NCBI GenBank assembly: GCA_031285575.1
Contig: JAITVX010000224.1
Span: 1-7,849, forward strand
DNA: 7,849 nucleotides
Direction of reading: 5' to 3'
From: Bacteroidales bacterium
GTDB taxonomy: Bacteria; Bacteroidota; Bacteroidia; Bacteroidales; VadinHA17
This document shows, piece after piece, positions 1 through 6,907 of the stretch (position 1 is the first letter of the stretch; each line of letters starts with the position of its first letter). The translations under genes were made by a program, and so were the position numbers. The notes under the pieces are model-generated. The model searched no databases. It had not been told where the DNA came from and saw nothing but the letters and a program-made list of their open reading frames with translations.

Positions 1-957
1 TCACTTACCCCGTTCAATCCGGGCACTACCGTTTACTGGACTGTTTCCAATTCTTCCATTTTTACGCTAAGCTCTGCACAGGGAAACTCAACTACCGTAT
101 ATCGCGTAGGCACAGGTACGGGTAATGTTACATTATCGGCCCGTACAGGCAGCACCGGCGGCCCCGTTTTTGCCACAAAAACAATAACCCCCTGCGCTGC
201 GCCATCTATTTCCGGCTCCAGTTCGGCTTGCTACGGTGGTACTTCATATACACTTAACAATGCGCCGGCAGGAACAGTTTCATGGACGTCATCCAATCCC
301 GCCATCATTAAGGTTTCATCTTCCTCCGGCAATACGGTGAGGCTGGTGAGAACAGGAATAGGTAACGGCAGCATAACGTTATCAGCATATATTAACGGTT
401 CCCCGGTTGCAACACTGTCCGGTATTCAGGCATGCGTACCGCAAATTGAAGGCCCCACCTACATACCGTGCAATGGTGGCGGCAACTATACTTTGCCTTA
501 TGACCCAAACGCTACATACAATTGGAGCATCAGTGGTTTAATGGTGGATTACTGTTACAAGAATGAGGCTTTGGTTACAGCACCGGGTTATCCCGAAAGC
601 GGTGCCATATCATGTACCGTAATAATAAACGGTCAGTACAGCTATTTTTCAAAGTATGTTGATGTTGTTGACTGGTCGCCGGTCAGTGCATATCCCAACC
701 CCGCCTCCGGCATACTCAATATCGAGATAGATGTTTCAGCCGTCGCTACAAGCAGTAATGCGAAGGGCCTTAATGCCGCCCCCACGTATGACATCCGCCT
801 GTACGACGGACTTGGTAATATCGTTCGTCAGCAGCGGACTAAAAGCAACACGATACAGTTTAACATAAACAGCCTGCCAAATGGTACGTATTACCTGCAT
901 ATTTACGACGGCATAAGCAACAAGCCTGAAATAACACAGATTATGGTGCAGCATTAA
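1..957 (+). CDS. T9SS-secreted Ig-like repeat protein, 3' end (5' partial)
   Basis: The reading frame is open from base 1 to the TAA at 955-957, so 318 residues of a longer protein are visible; its start lies left of the window. Window residues 1 to about 62, 63 to about 142 and 143 to about 225 look like successive Ig-like (PKD/Big-type) beta-sandwich repeats. Each later repeat opens with a C-x-P-x-I-x-G pattern (C65, C145) followed by a second Cys and Gly-Gly (C77-GG, C157-GGG). This pattern is common in large Bacteroidota surface proteins. From about residue 230 (YPNP at 231-234) to the end is a typical type A T9SS C-terminal sorting domain: N-I-E-I-D, Y-D-I-R-L-Y-D, then L-P-N-G-T-Y-Y-L-H-I-Y. 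Family knowledge says this tail directs export across the outer membrane by the Por machinery and is then cleaved. No catalytic domain is visible, so the protein's activity is unknown; adhesin or hydrolase are both possible. The ATG at 337 is internal and is not the start. Confidence 0.9.
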   Translation, partial: SLTPFNPGTTVYWTVSNSSIFTLSSAQGNSTTVYRVGTGTGNVTLSARTGSTGGPVFATKTITPCAAPSISGSSSACYGGTSYTLNNAPAGTVSWTSSNPAIIKVSSSSGNTVRLVRTGIGNGSITLSAYINGSPVATLSGIQACVPQIEGPTYIPCNGGGNYTLPYDPNATYNWSISGLMVDYCYKNEALVTAPGYPESGAISCTVIINGQYSYFSKYVDVVDWSPVSAYPNPASGILNIEIDVSAVATSSNAKGLNAAPTYDIRLYDGLGNIVRQQRTKSNTIQFNINSLPNGTYYLHIYDGISNKPEITQIMVQH

Positions 958-983
958 TGAGCGCATAGCCGTTAATAAATTAT

Positions 984-1035
984 ACAAGCCGGAGCAGGAG
1001 TGTTCCTGCTCCGGCTTGTTGTTTTGCTTTTTTTT
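984..1035 (+). terminator. Strong intrinsic terminator of the T9SS gene
   Basis: A perfect 16-bp stem (984-999 paired with 1004-1019) closes a GTGT loop and is followed by a broken T tract (TTGTTTTGC, then eight Ts ending at 1035). It starts 27 bp after the stop codon of the upstream rightward gene, the expected place for rho-independent termination. Stem length, loop size and T tract are all read directly from the sequence. Confidence 0.9.
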
Positions 1036-1051
1036 GTCATTGCAATGACAA
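1034..1051. repeat. 18-bp perfect palindrome TTGTCATTGCAATGACAA
   Basis: The 18 bases equal their own reverse complement, centred between 1042 and 1043. The palindrome overlaps the last two Ts of the terminator tract. It sits between the 3' ends of the rightward T9SS gene and the leftward gamma-subunit remnant. It could be a dyad bound by a homodimeric regulator or a mark left by a small element, but no promoter is nearby. The function is unknown; only the symmetry is observed. Confidence 0.6.
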
Positions 1052-1132
1052 TACTGAATGTTGCATTTGAAATAACATACTGCACATTCCCCGAATAGAT
1101 TTATTGTTGCTTTACGCAAAAATTTGATGACT

Positions 1133-1435
1133 TTATGCCGAAGTCTGGTGGCTCCAGGCCTGTTTGGGCACTTCCGCAATAATATCCCGGCCTCTCAGCA
1201 GTGCCTGTTCGTTGGCTGGAATAAGGTTGTGGCGGCGTTCGGGCAGTGATGCCCTGAGACCTTTTACTGTGTTCTCGTGTTTTATTACGGGTTTCACTTT
1301 AAGGTATCTGCCGAGCACAATCATGTTGAATATTTGAGGGTTGTTCATCCGGGCGGCTTCGTCGGTGGCGTCGATGCGGTATGTGGTTATGTCTTTCCGC
1401 GAGGGTGGGCGGGTTATTCCCTTGCTGTCGTAGAG
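1133..1435 (-). pseudogene. C-terminal half of a 2-oxoacid:ferredoxin oxidoreductase gamma subunit
   Basis: About 100 codons read leftward from 1435 to the stop at 1133-1135 match, from memory of the family, the C-terminal half of the gamma subunit of 2-oxoglutarate/2-oxoisovalerate:ferredoxin oxidoreductases. The diagnostic string runs L-Y-D-S-K-G-I, R-K-D-I, Y-R-I-D-A, then N-P-Q-I-F-N-M-I-V-L-G-R-Y-L-K-V-K-P-V, E-N, L-P-E-R-R-H-N-L-I-P-A-N-E and R-G-R-D-I-I. In intact proteins of about 180-190 residues this follows an N-terminal half with a glycine-rich GxGGQG motif. That half is absent, and so are the alpha and beta subunits that would form the enzyme. Homology stops at about 1435, exactly where the tandem repeat begins. 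The frame stays open through the repeat to an ATG at 1645, but that start lies inside the receptor gene's terminator and is probably not used. A short product from an internal ATG cannot be excluded, but it could not form the enzyme. Confidence 0.8.
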
Positions 1436-1549
1436 TTGCAGATGATGATACTTATGGGTTGCAGGTGATGCAACACATAAGGTTGCAGTGATGCAACACA
1501 CAGGTTGCAGGTGATGATACTTATGGGTTGCAGGTGATGCAACCTGTGC
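1435..1549. repeat. Tandem array of five ~23-bp units beginning GTTGCAG
   Basis: Units start at 1435, 1458, 1482, 1504 and 1527, with lengths 23, 24, 22 and 23 for the first four. All open with GTTGCAG and continue (G)TGATG or ATGATG. Units 1 and 4 share the tail ATACTTATGG; units 2, 3 and 5 instead continue CAAC. As a result 1435-1474 and 1504-1543 form a 40-bp direct repeat with one mismatch, offset 69 bp. In units 2, 3 and 5, GTTGCA and TGCAAC form a 6-bp inverted repeat around a 4-5 base centre. Read leftward the array encodes the repeated peptide VASPATHKYHHLQ, but this looks like a by-product of non-coding repeat rather than real protein. Confidence 0.85.
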
Positions 1550-1576
1550 TGTCATTATCCGGTTTCCGGAACAGCA
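1547..1576. repeat. Bulged inverted repeat beside the tandem array
   Basis: TGCTGT (1547-1552) pairs with ACAGCA (1571-1576), and TCCGG (1558-1562) pairs with CCGGA (1566-1570) around a TTT loop. Only a five-base bulge, CATTA (1553-1557), interrupts the stem on one side. No T tract follows on either strand, so it is not a standard terminator. It could be the edge of the repeat element; the role is unknown and chance is possible. Confidence 0.35.
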
Positions 1577-1616
1577 ACTGTAAGTTCTTTGCAAATCGCC
1601 CTGTTTTAAACTGCAT

Positions 1617-1651
1617 AAAAAAAGAGGATGCCATTTTTCAGACATCCTCTT
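1617..1651 (-). terminator. Intrinsic terminator of the leftward TonB-dependent receptor gene
   Basis: Read leftward, AAGAGGATG (1651-1643) pairs perfectly with CATCCTCTT (1630-1622) over a 12-base loop. A run of seven Ts in the transcript (1623-1617) overlaps the end of the stem. The hairpin begins 16 bp past the stop codon of the receptor gene, the expected position for rho-independent termination. Confidence 0.85.
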
Positions 1652-1667
1652 ATATATGTATTATACC

Positions 1668-4600
1668 TTAAAATATAAGGCGTATGCCAAACAGTGCGCC
1701 CCAGGTGCTGGCCGTGGAAAGGTCTTTGCCAAGGGTCGTTTTCTTCTTGAAGTCATCTACTGAGTTAGCATTGAGTCTGAATGTGGGAGCCTCGGTTGTC
1801 GAACCCTTATTTACAACCGTAAGCGGCCTCACATTGTCGTAGCTTGCAAGGGGATTGTATGTATAAACGCCCCATTTGTCGTTTATAAGGTTGCCGGCAT
1901 TGAGCAGGTCGAAACTGAACTGCAGGGTATATTTGCGGTTCGAGCCGAATGTGGAATATATATCCTGAAGAAACTTAATGTCGAACCTGTTGAGCCACGG
2001 CTTCACTTCGCCGAAACGTTCGGCATACCGGCCTTTTCGCGATGAGAGGTATTCGTTTCCGTTAATATAGTTCCAGAATGCGTCTGCCTGAGCGGATGCA
2101 TCATCGAGCCTGACGCCATCTTTTTCATTGACATATTCGACAAACTTAATCTCGTCTTTGCTTTTCGGAATATACATAAGATCGGAAGAGTTTCTGTCGC
2201 CGTTAAGGTCGTTGGAGTATGTATATGACCAGCGGCCGGTGTTGTATCCCTGGTAAACCACCGATATTGTAGTGGCAAAGAACTTGGCGTATTCAACCCT
2301 GTACGATATGTTGCCTACAAGCTTGTGGGGGGTTGCAAAGTTAGAGTAGCTCAGGCCGGGGCTGTTGAGGCTTCCCACTGCCGTGTTCGACGTCCATGCA
2401 GAAGCTGCTGCCGAGCCGGGGTTCGACGTAAGGTCTTTTGCCTGTGTGTATGTGTATGCAAACATGCCCGACAGTCCGTTGCTGAAGTTCTTGGTCAGCT
2501 GCCCTGTAATCGAGTACTGGTAGCCTTCGCTGGCATTGCTCAGCTCCATAGCTGTTCCAACAGTGCTGACAATACTGCTTGACGACGTCCATATCGGCCG
2601 GTTGTCGGGCCCTGCAAGGTTGCCCTGGGCGGGAGCTTCGTTTATGTTCTGCTGTATTACCGTATTAACGTCTTTAGAAAACATGGCTTCGGCCGTAAAG
2701 ATTGTATTCCACGGCAATTCAACATCAACAGCCACGTTCGACCGCCATACCTGCGGCAGCTTGAAATCTTTGCTTACCTGTGCAAGGCCGGAGCCGCCGG
2801 GAAGTGCGCCGGGCGCTGCAGGGAAGTTTGCATTGCTTCCAATCAACTCCTTATAGTTCGGGTTGAACGATGTAATGCCGGCATCAATGAGCGCCTGCCC
2901 CGACAGCCCTATTTCAGGAACCTGTATTGTTCCGGAGTTGGTTGGCTGGTTGGTGAACCACACAAATGGCAGCAGGCCGGTAAATAGCCCCGAACCTCCG
3001 CGTATTTGCAGCGAGCGGTCGCCCTTCACATCGTAGTTAAAGCCAAAGCGCGGCGAGAATGTTACCTGCGGGTCGGGCCATGTGCCAACGTCTATTCTCC
3101 TGCCTGCAAAGTCGATGCTCGATATTGCAGGATTGTCGGTCGGATTGCCGAAGTAGAACGGAAGTTCTACACGCAGACCAAGGGTCAGCTTCAATTTCGA
3201 CGTTGCATTCCACTCGTCCTGTGCATACAGCGCTCCGAGCCCGAAGGTGGCTTCGGCTCCGGGAGCGTCGGCTCCGTTATATCCGTAGGTTATGCCGAAC
3301 CCTGTTGGCTGCCTGTCGTTAATGAAATCATCTACCGACGCATACCGGTAATATGAAGTTCCTTCCCTTATGTATGAGTTTTTAAACCACAGCCTGTCGA
3401 ATGCCGCGCCTGCAGTTACGGTATGGCGGTTAAGGTTTATGGTTGCGTTGTCGGTAATGCTGAAAGTTTTGTTCTGAACATCGTTACCGTAGGTAAACAG
3501 TTCGTATCCGAACGACATGTACTGGTCGCCGCCTTCCCATATATCTACAAACGGGAAGATGTCGGAGTCGCTTGTCCTTGTATCCTGGCTGGATGTGTTG
3601 CTTACAAGCAGCTTGTTTGAAATTCGCGAGCCGAAGTTGCTGTTCAGTTCTCCGGTAATCGACCGCACTACGTTCTTGAATCCGTAGAATGAGTTTGAGA
3701 ATGCCATCGACTGCTGGCTTATTCGTCCCGAGTTGCGGGGCAGGTTGGGCGGGCCGCTGTTTGGGTTGGTTTCCACGTCGGATGTGCCCACAACGTCGTT
3801 GTAGCGCAGGGTAAACTTATGGTCTTTCGATATGTTCCAGTCTATTCTTGCAAGTAGCTTGGTGTTTTTATTCTGGAACGGCTCGAAGTTATTGTATGCA
3901 CCGGGATCGTAGCCATATTTTGACATAAGATGGTTTTTTACGAGTATCATATCCGCTTCGGTTGTGCGCGATATTTTCAGGTTTTCATCCTGCGATTCTC
4001 CGGCTTTTGCTGCCCGCCACTGAATACCGGGTATCGATTCCTTTTCGTATTCGCCGCTTACGAAGAAGAAGAGTTTATTTTTAATAATAGGCCCGCCGAG
4101 ACGTAGTCCGTAGTTTTGCGAGTTGCGGTCGTTGGCTCCGGTAATTTCGTTTCCGTCAACGGTGTTTCCTGTGAACGACTTGGGGCGCATGTAGGTATAT
4201 ACCGAGCCTTTAAGCGTGTTGTCGCCGCTGCGTGTAACGGCATTGATGCTGGCTCCGGTGAACTGCGACTTTGTAACATCGTAAGGAGCAACGCTAACCG
4301 ATATTTCTTCGATAGCGTCGAGCGATATGGGCTGTGCGCTTCCGCCGGGAAGGGGGTTGCTGCTCAGTCCGAAGTTATTGTTGAATGCGGCGCCATCGAC
4401 AGTAATTGTGTTGTAGCGTGCATCGCGGCCGCCAAACGAGTTACCCTGCGACTGGGGCGTATATTTGGCAAAGTCGGTAATGCTTCGGGTAATGGTTGGT
4501 AGCGCAGCGAGGTCTCTGCCGCTTACGTTGGTCTGGGCGCCTGTACGCTCCGAGCTCAGGATGGAGTTTCTGGCTCCGGCCGTTACAACTACTTCGGCAA

Positions 4601-4955
4601 GGCTGGTTGCCGACTCGGCTACCTGTCCGTTCTGAACGTATGTTTCGCCAAGCTTCAGCGTAATTTCGGTATATGACTGTGTTGCATAACCGATAAATGA
4701 AACGTTAACGGTATAGGGGCCTCCCACGCGCATGTTGGTTATGCGGTAGTTGCCTGCGTTGTCGGCAATTGTGGCATACTGTGTGCCCGACGGTGTGTGT
4801 GTGGCTACAATGCTTGCTCCGGGGAGCGACTCGCCGCTGCTGTCGGTAATTTTACCGCTCAGCGAAGACGTTGTAGCTCCCTGTCCGTAAGCCATAACTG
4901 CGGCCATGAACATAAAGCCTGATGTCAGGAAGATTTGTTTTAACAGTTTCTTCAT
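1668..4955 (-). CDS. Oar-like TonB-dependent outer-membrane receptor, intact (1095 aa)
   Basis: Residues 1-24 form a signal peptide (basic MKKLLKQ, hydrophobic core, AYG before Q25). About 31-115 is a carboxypeptidase-regulatory-like beta-sandwich (L-S-G-K-I-T-D-S-S-G-E-S-L-P-G-A start, G-N-Y-R-I repeat core). About 121-126 (EVVVTA) leads into the plug, about 130-245, with ITVDGA at 184-189 and NAVTRSG at 238-244. The remainder is a many-stranded barrel ending in the aromatic F1095 expected of BAM substrates. The layout and the R-Y-N-T-I-T-V-D-G-A-A-F-N-N-N-F-G-L stretch fit the Oar-type family (usually about 1000-1150 residues) better than SusC. No SusD-like lipoprotein lies beside it, so a glycan-uptake pair is unlikely; the ligand cannot be told. 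The ATG at 4955-4953 is preceded by A/T-rich sequence without Shine-Dalgarno, normal for Bacteroidota, and the signal peptide fixes this start. It has its own terminator and probably its own promoter. Confidence 0.93.
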   Translation of the reverse strand: MKKLLKQIFLTSGFMFMAAVMAYGQGATTSSLSGKITDSSGESLPGASIVATHTPSGTQYATIADNAGNYRITNMRVGGPYTVNVSFIGYATQSYTEITLKLGETYVQNGQVAESATSLAEVVVTAGARNSILSSERTGAQTNVSGRDLAALPTITRSITDFAKYTPQSQGNSFGGRDARYNTITVDGAAFNNNFGLSSNPLPGGSAQPISLDAIEEISVSVAPYDVTKSQFTGASINAVTRSGDNTLKGSVYTYMRPKSFTGNTVDGNEITGANDRNSQNYGLRLGGPIIKNKLFFFVSGEYEKESIPGIQWRAAKAGESQDENLKISRTTEADMILVKNHLMSKYGYDPGAYNNFEPFQNKNTKLLARIDWNISKDHKFTLRYNDVVGTSDVETNPNSGPPNLPRNSGRISQQSMAFSNSFYGFKNVVRSITGELNSNFGSRISNKLLVSNTSSQDTRTSDSDIFPFVDIWEGGDQYMSFGYELFTYGNDVQNKTFSITDNATINLNRHTVTAGAAFDRLWFKNSYIREGTSYYRYASVDDFINDRQPTGFGITYGYNGADAPGAEATFGLGALYAQDEWNATSKLKLTLGLRVELPFYFGNPTDNPAISSIDFAGRRIDVGTWPDPQVTFSPRFGFNYDVKGDRSLQIRGGSGLFTGLLPFVWFTNQPTNSGTIQVPEIGLSGQALIDAGITSFNPNYKELIGSNANFPAAPGALPGGSGLAQVSKDFKLPQVWRSNVAVDVELPWNTIFTAEAMFSKDVNTVIQQNINEAPAQGNLAGPDNRPIWTSSSSIVSTVGTAMELSNASEGYQYSITGQLTKNFSNGLSGMFAYTYTQAKDLTSNPGSAAASAWTSNTAVGSLNSPGLSYSNFATPHKLVGNISYRVEYAKFFATTISVVYQGYNTGRWSYTYSNDLNGDRNSSDLMYIPKSKDEIKFVEYVNEKDGVRLDDASAQADAFWNYINGNEYLSSRKGRYAERFGEVKPWLNRFDIKFLQDIYSTFGSNRKYTLQFSFDLLNAGNLINDKWGVYTYNPLASYDNVRPLTVVNKGSTTEAPTFRLNANSVDDFKKKTTLGKDLSTASTWGALFGIRLIF

Positions 4956-4985
4956 AAAGTTAGTTTTTGATTAAAAATATTACTG

Positions 4986-4993
4986 CAAAATTA
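4986..4993 (-). promoter_or_regulatory. Candidate Bacteroidota -7 box for the receptor gene
   Basis: Read leftward, the sequence is TAATTTTG, an exact match to the Bacteroidota sigma-ABfr -7 consensus TAnnTTTG. It lies about 30 bp upstream of the receptor start codon and would give a short A/T-rich leader of roughly 25 nt. No clear TTG -33 element is found 19-21 bp further upstream, so the call rests on the -7 box and position alone. Confidence 0.4.
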
Positions 4994-5036
4994 TGATAAC
5001 AAAACGTAATGTCGGTTACATTGCAATTACATTTTT

Positions 5037-5058
5037 GTTAAAACCGGCACCGTCGGTT
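5037..5058 (-). terminator. Weak candidate terminator downstream of waaA
   Basis: In the leftward transcript AACCG (5058-5054) can pair with CGGTT (5046-5042) around a seven-base loop, and four Us overlap and follow the stem. The stem is only 5 bp and the T run is short. It is the only hairpin I see in the 173 bp between the waaA stop and the receptor gene. Some read-through into the receptor gene is possible. Confidence 0.25.
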
Positions 5059-5128
5059 CATATTTCTTTGCAGCAGGGAATATTGCGGAGTGTGCGCAGG
5101 TTTTAAACAGGTTTTCAGACAGCTAATG

Positions 5129-6364
5129 TTAATAAGTTTTTGCAAACACAGTGTTGAGTATCGTATCTGTTGCTCCGCGGTTGTCGGCAACATACTGTTG
5201 CGAGGCCTGCGAGACCTGTGTGTAAAGGTGGTTGTCGGAGAGCCATCTGTCTGTTACTGCGCTGAATGTTTCAAATGAATTGAAACTTGCCGCGCCGTTT
5301 CTGTCTATCAGCTCAACAGCCTCCCTGAACCTGCCATATTCGGGCCCGAACATCACCGGAAGCCCCCAGCACGCTGCCTCGAGAATATTGTGAATACCCT
5401 TGCCGAATCCTCCGCCAATTGCGGCAATGTGGGCATAGCGGTATGCCGACGACAGTATTCCCACGCCGTCGATTATCAGCACTCTTGCATCGCTGTCGGG
5501 TTCCGTGTAGCGCGAATACCGTACGCACTTCACGTCGAGCAGCCTTTCAAGCCTCGCAACGTTCTCTGGGGTCGGCTCGTGGGGTGCAAAAACCCATTTC
5601 ATCCTGGCCGGAGAGGTGTTTATGTAACGTGCAATAATTTCCTCATCGTTCCGCCAGCTGCTTCCTGCCAGAAACAGTTTCTCGCTGCCACGGAACTGTT
5701 CGATGGTTTTTATTTCTTTGGCTTCCGAGGCAATCTGCGCCACTCTGTCGAAGCGCGTATCGCCGGCTACAATGGCATTCCGTATTCCTGCCGATGCCAG
5801 CAGCTCAAGCGACGCCATGTCCTGAACAAAAAACATGGTAAACTTCTTCAGGATATTCCTGAAAAATGCCCCGTACCATTTAAAAAAGTGCTGCCCGGGC
5901 CTGAATATGGCGGAGATGAGGTACAGCGGGATGGCTCTGCGGTGGAGCTCGGATATGTAGTTGTTCCAGAATTCGTACTTGACGAAAACGACAAACGCAG
6001 GATTAAGCATGTCTATCAGTCTGCGGGCGTTTCCCGGCGTGTCGGGCGGCAGGTAAAATACATAATCGGCACCGGCGTAGTTTTTCCTTACCTCGAACCC
6101 CGAAGGAGAGAAAAACGTAAGCGCAACGGCATATTCCGGATACTGCGCCTTCAGCGATTCGATTACAGGCCTTCCTTGTTCAAACTCTCCAAGCGAAGCG
6201 CAGTGTATCCACACGGTTTTCTTGCCGGCGCCGACCTTTGCGGCATACCGATGTTTCCATCCGTGTATGCCGGTGTGCCAGAGCCCTGCTTTTGAATTGA
6301 ACCGCGCTGCAACGCTCACTGCAAATGTCGCCACATACACCACAATGTTATATAAGGTATTCAT
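5129..6364 (-). CDS. waaA: 3-deoxy-D-manno-octulosonic acid (Kdo) transferase
   Basis: This is a full-length 411-residue member of the WaaA/KdtA family (usually about 410-430). The enzyme moves Kdo from CMP-Kdo onto lipid IVA at the cytoplasmic face of the inner membrane, building the LPS core. Residues 4-20 form the N-terminal membrane anchor. The family motif HCASLGEFEQG is at 54-64; E60 corresponds to the Glu of the GEF motif that acts as catalytic base. KYEFWNN (129-135), GDTRFDR (201-207) and APHEP (260-264) are conserved family blocks. GGGFGKGIHNILEAACWGLP (317-336) is the nucleotide-sugar binding region of the C-terminal GT-B domain, with E329 in the N-I-L-E-A position. No lesion is visible. 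The start ATG (6364-6362) places the membrane anchor correctly. Whether it adds one or more Kdo residues cannot be read from sequence. It lies upstream of the receptor gene on the same strand but 173 bp away, so an operon is doubtful. Confidence 0.96.
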   Translation of the reverse strand: MNTLYNIVVYVATFAVSVAARFNSKAGLWHTGIHGWKHRYAAKVGAGKKTVWIHCASLGEFEQGRPVIESLKAQYPEYAVALTFFSPSGFEVRKNYAGADYVFYLPPDTPGNARRLIDMLNPAFVVFVKYEFWNNYISELHRRAIPLYLISAIFRPGQHFFKWYGAFFRNILKKFTMFFVQDMASLELLASAGIRNAIVAGDTRFDRVAQIASEAKEIKTIEQFRGSEKLFLAGSSWRNDEEIIARYINTSPARMKWVFAPHEPTPENVARLERLLDVKCVRYSRYTEPDSDARVLIIDGVGILSSAYRYAHIAAIGGGFGKGIHNILEAACWGLPVMFGPEYGRFREAVELIDRNGAASFNSFETFSAVTDRWLSDNHLYTQVSQASQQYVADNRGATDTILNTVFAKTY

Positions 6365-6368
6365 TCTG

Positions 6369-6376
6369 CAAAGCTA
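6369..6376 (-). promoter_or_regulatory. Possible -7 box immediately upstream of waaA
   Basis: Read leftward, TAGCTTTG matches TAnnTTTG, but it ends only 4 bp before the start codon. Transcription from it would give an almost leaderless message. There is no TTG at -33 spacing. It may well be chance, so it is recorded as the weaker alternative to the box at 6483-6490. Confidence 0.15.
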
Positions 6377-6482
6377 TTAAACTTCTTGAGGAAATGTAAA
6401 TAAATATTCTGTTCGTCGCTTGCTACGGCAAGCATTAGCATAATTTCAGTTCATCGTGAATAAAAGCTAAAATCATGAATGC

Positions 6483-6490
6483 CAAATATA
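6483..6490 (-). promoter_or_regulatory. Possible distal -7 box for waaA
   Basis: Read leftward, TATATTTG matches the Bacteroidota -7 consensus exactly. It lies about 119 bp upstream of the waaA start. A small 6-bp hairpin (GCTTGC 6418-6423 with GCAAGC 6428-6433) would fall in the leader. No TTG element is seen at the usual spacing. In A/T-rich DNA such a match is not rare. Confidence 0.2.
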
Positions 6491-6907
6491 TTACACCGAG
6501 TTTTTCATATGGCGTACACACTCTTCTGAACTCTTTTATGCGAAGGCAAAGCCGCTCAACCTGAATTATCCCCAAAAGTTGGGCACAATTTTTGAAGTGT
6601 TTTTATGAAGTACAGTTTAGAAAAGGGGTTAGATTCAGTAAAGATGGTTACATAATCCGGTTATTCCGTACGTGCTGTAGCTGCTGTAAAAAGTTGTTTT
6701 TTTATTTCTATCGAGGCCATATTATTACCACAATCCACCCAGACAACGATTTTAAGGTTTCGACAAAGACTTTTTTACACATTATTGTCCGAGGGTGAAC
6801 TCTTTTGTCCAAAATCAGACATTCTCAAAAATGCAATTATTTTGTTTATCAGCACATTATTATTTTGGCACTTCGATTGCTTGGCGGGTATCAAACTTTT
6901 TCACAAT

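Larger units (their letters stand above)
6365..6907. other. Gene-poor intergenic stretch between divergent waaA and the adaptor remnant
   Basis: These 543 bp hold no gene I recognise on either strand. The one short open frame (6592-6798, +, 68 codons) has low-complexity Cys/Phe-rich content, no upstream signal and no family resemblance. The stretch carries the two candidate waaA -7 boxes, a 6-bp hairpin at 6418-6433 and a 5-bp hairpin CCCAA/TTGGG at about 6571. It is clearly A/T-richer than its flanks. It may combine the waaA leader with degraded sequence upstream of the broken adaptor gene. Confidence 0.6.

Noticed and set aside
736..1179. 147-codon leftward open frame
   Set aside because: It runs antisense to the T9SS tail, crosses the strong terminator hairpin, and has no recognisable domain.
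1435..1549. CRISPR array
   Set aside because: The units are contiguous ~23-bp repeats with no unique spacers, and no cas genes are nearby.
1643..1645. ATG start for the 170-codon leftward frame
   Set aside because: It falls inside the stem of the receptor gene's intrinsic terminator, so it looks like an accidental start rather than a designed one.
5390..6295. 301-codon open frame on the plus strand
   Set aside because: It lies antisense within waaA, whose motifs are unambiguous. Its translation resembles no family and is rich in Arg/Cys/Gly, as expected of a shadow frame.
6592..6798. 68-codon plus-strand open frame in the intergenic gap
   Set aside because: It shows low-complexity Phe/Cys content, no supporting start signal and no family resemblance.
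6527..6806. Direct repeat TGAACTCTTTT at 6527-6537 and 6796-6806 as target-site duplication of a small element
   Set aside because: The flanked ~258 bp has no terminal inverted repeats, and an 11-bp match in A/T-rich DNA of this length can arise by chance.
6785..6907. N-terminal extension of the adaptor from the upstream non-ATG start
   Set aside because: The family begins with a short basic stretch and one membrane segment, matching MDREIP at 6908. The extension would add a second hydrophobic segment without precedent.
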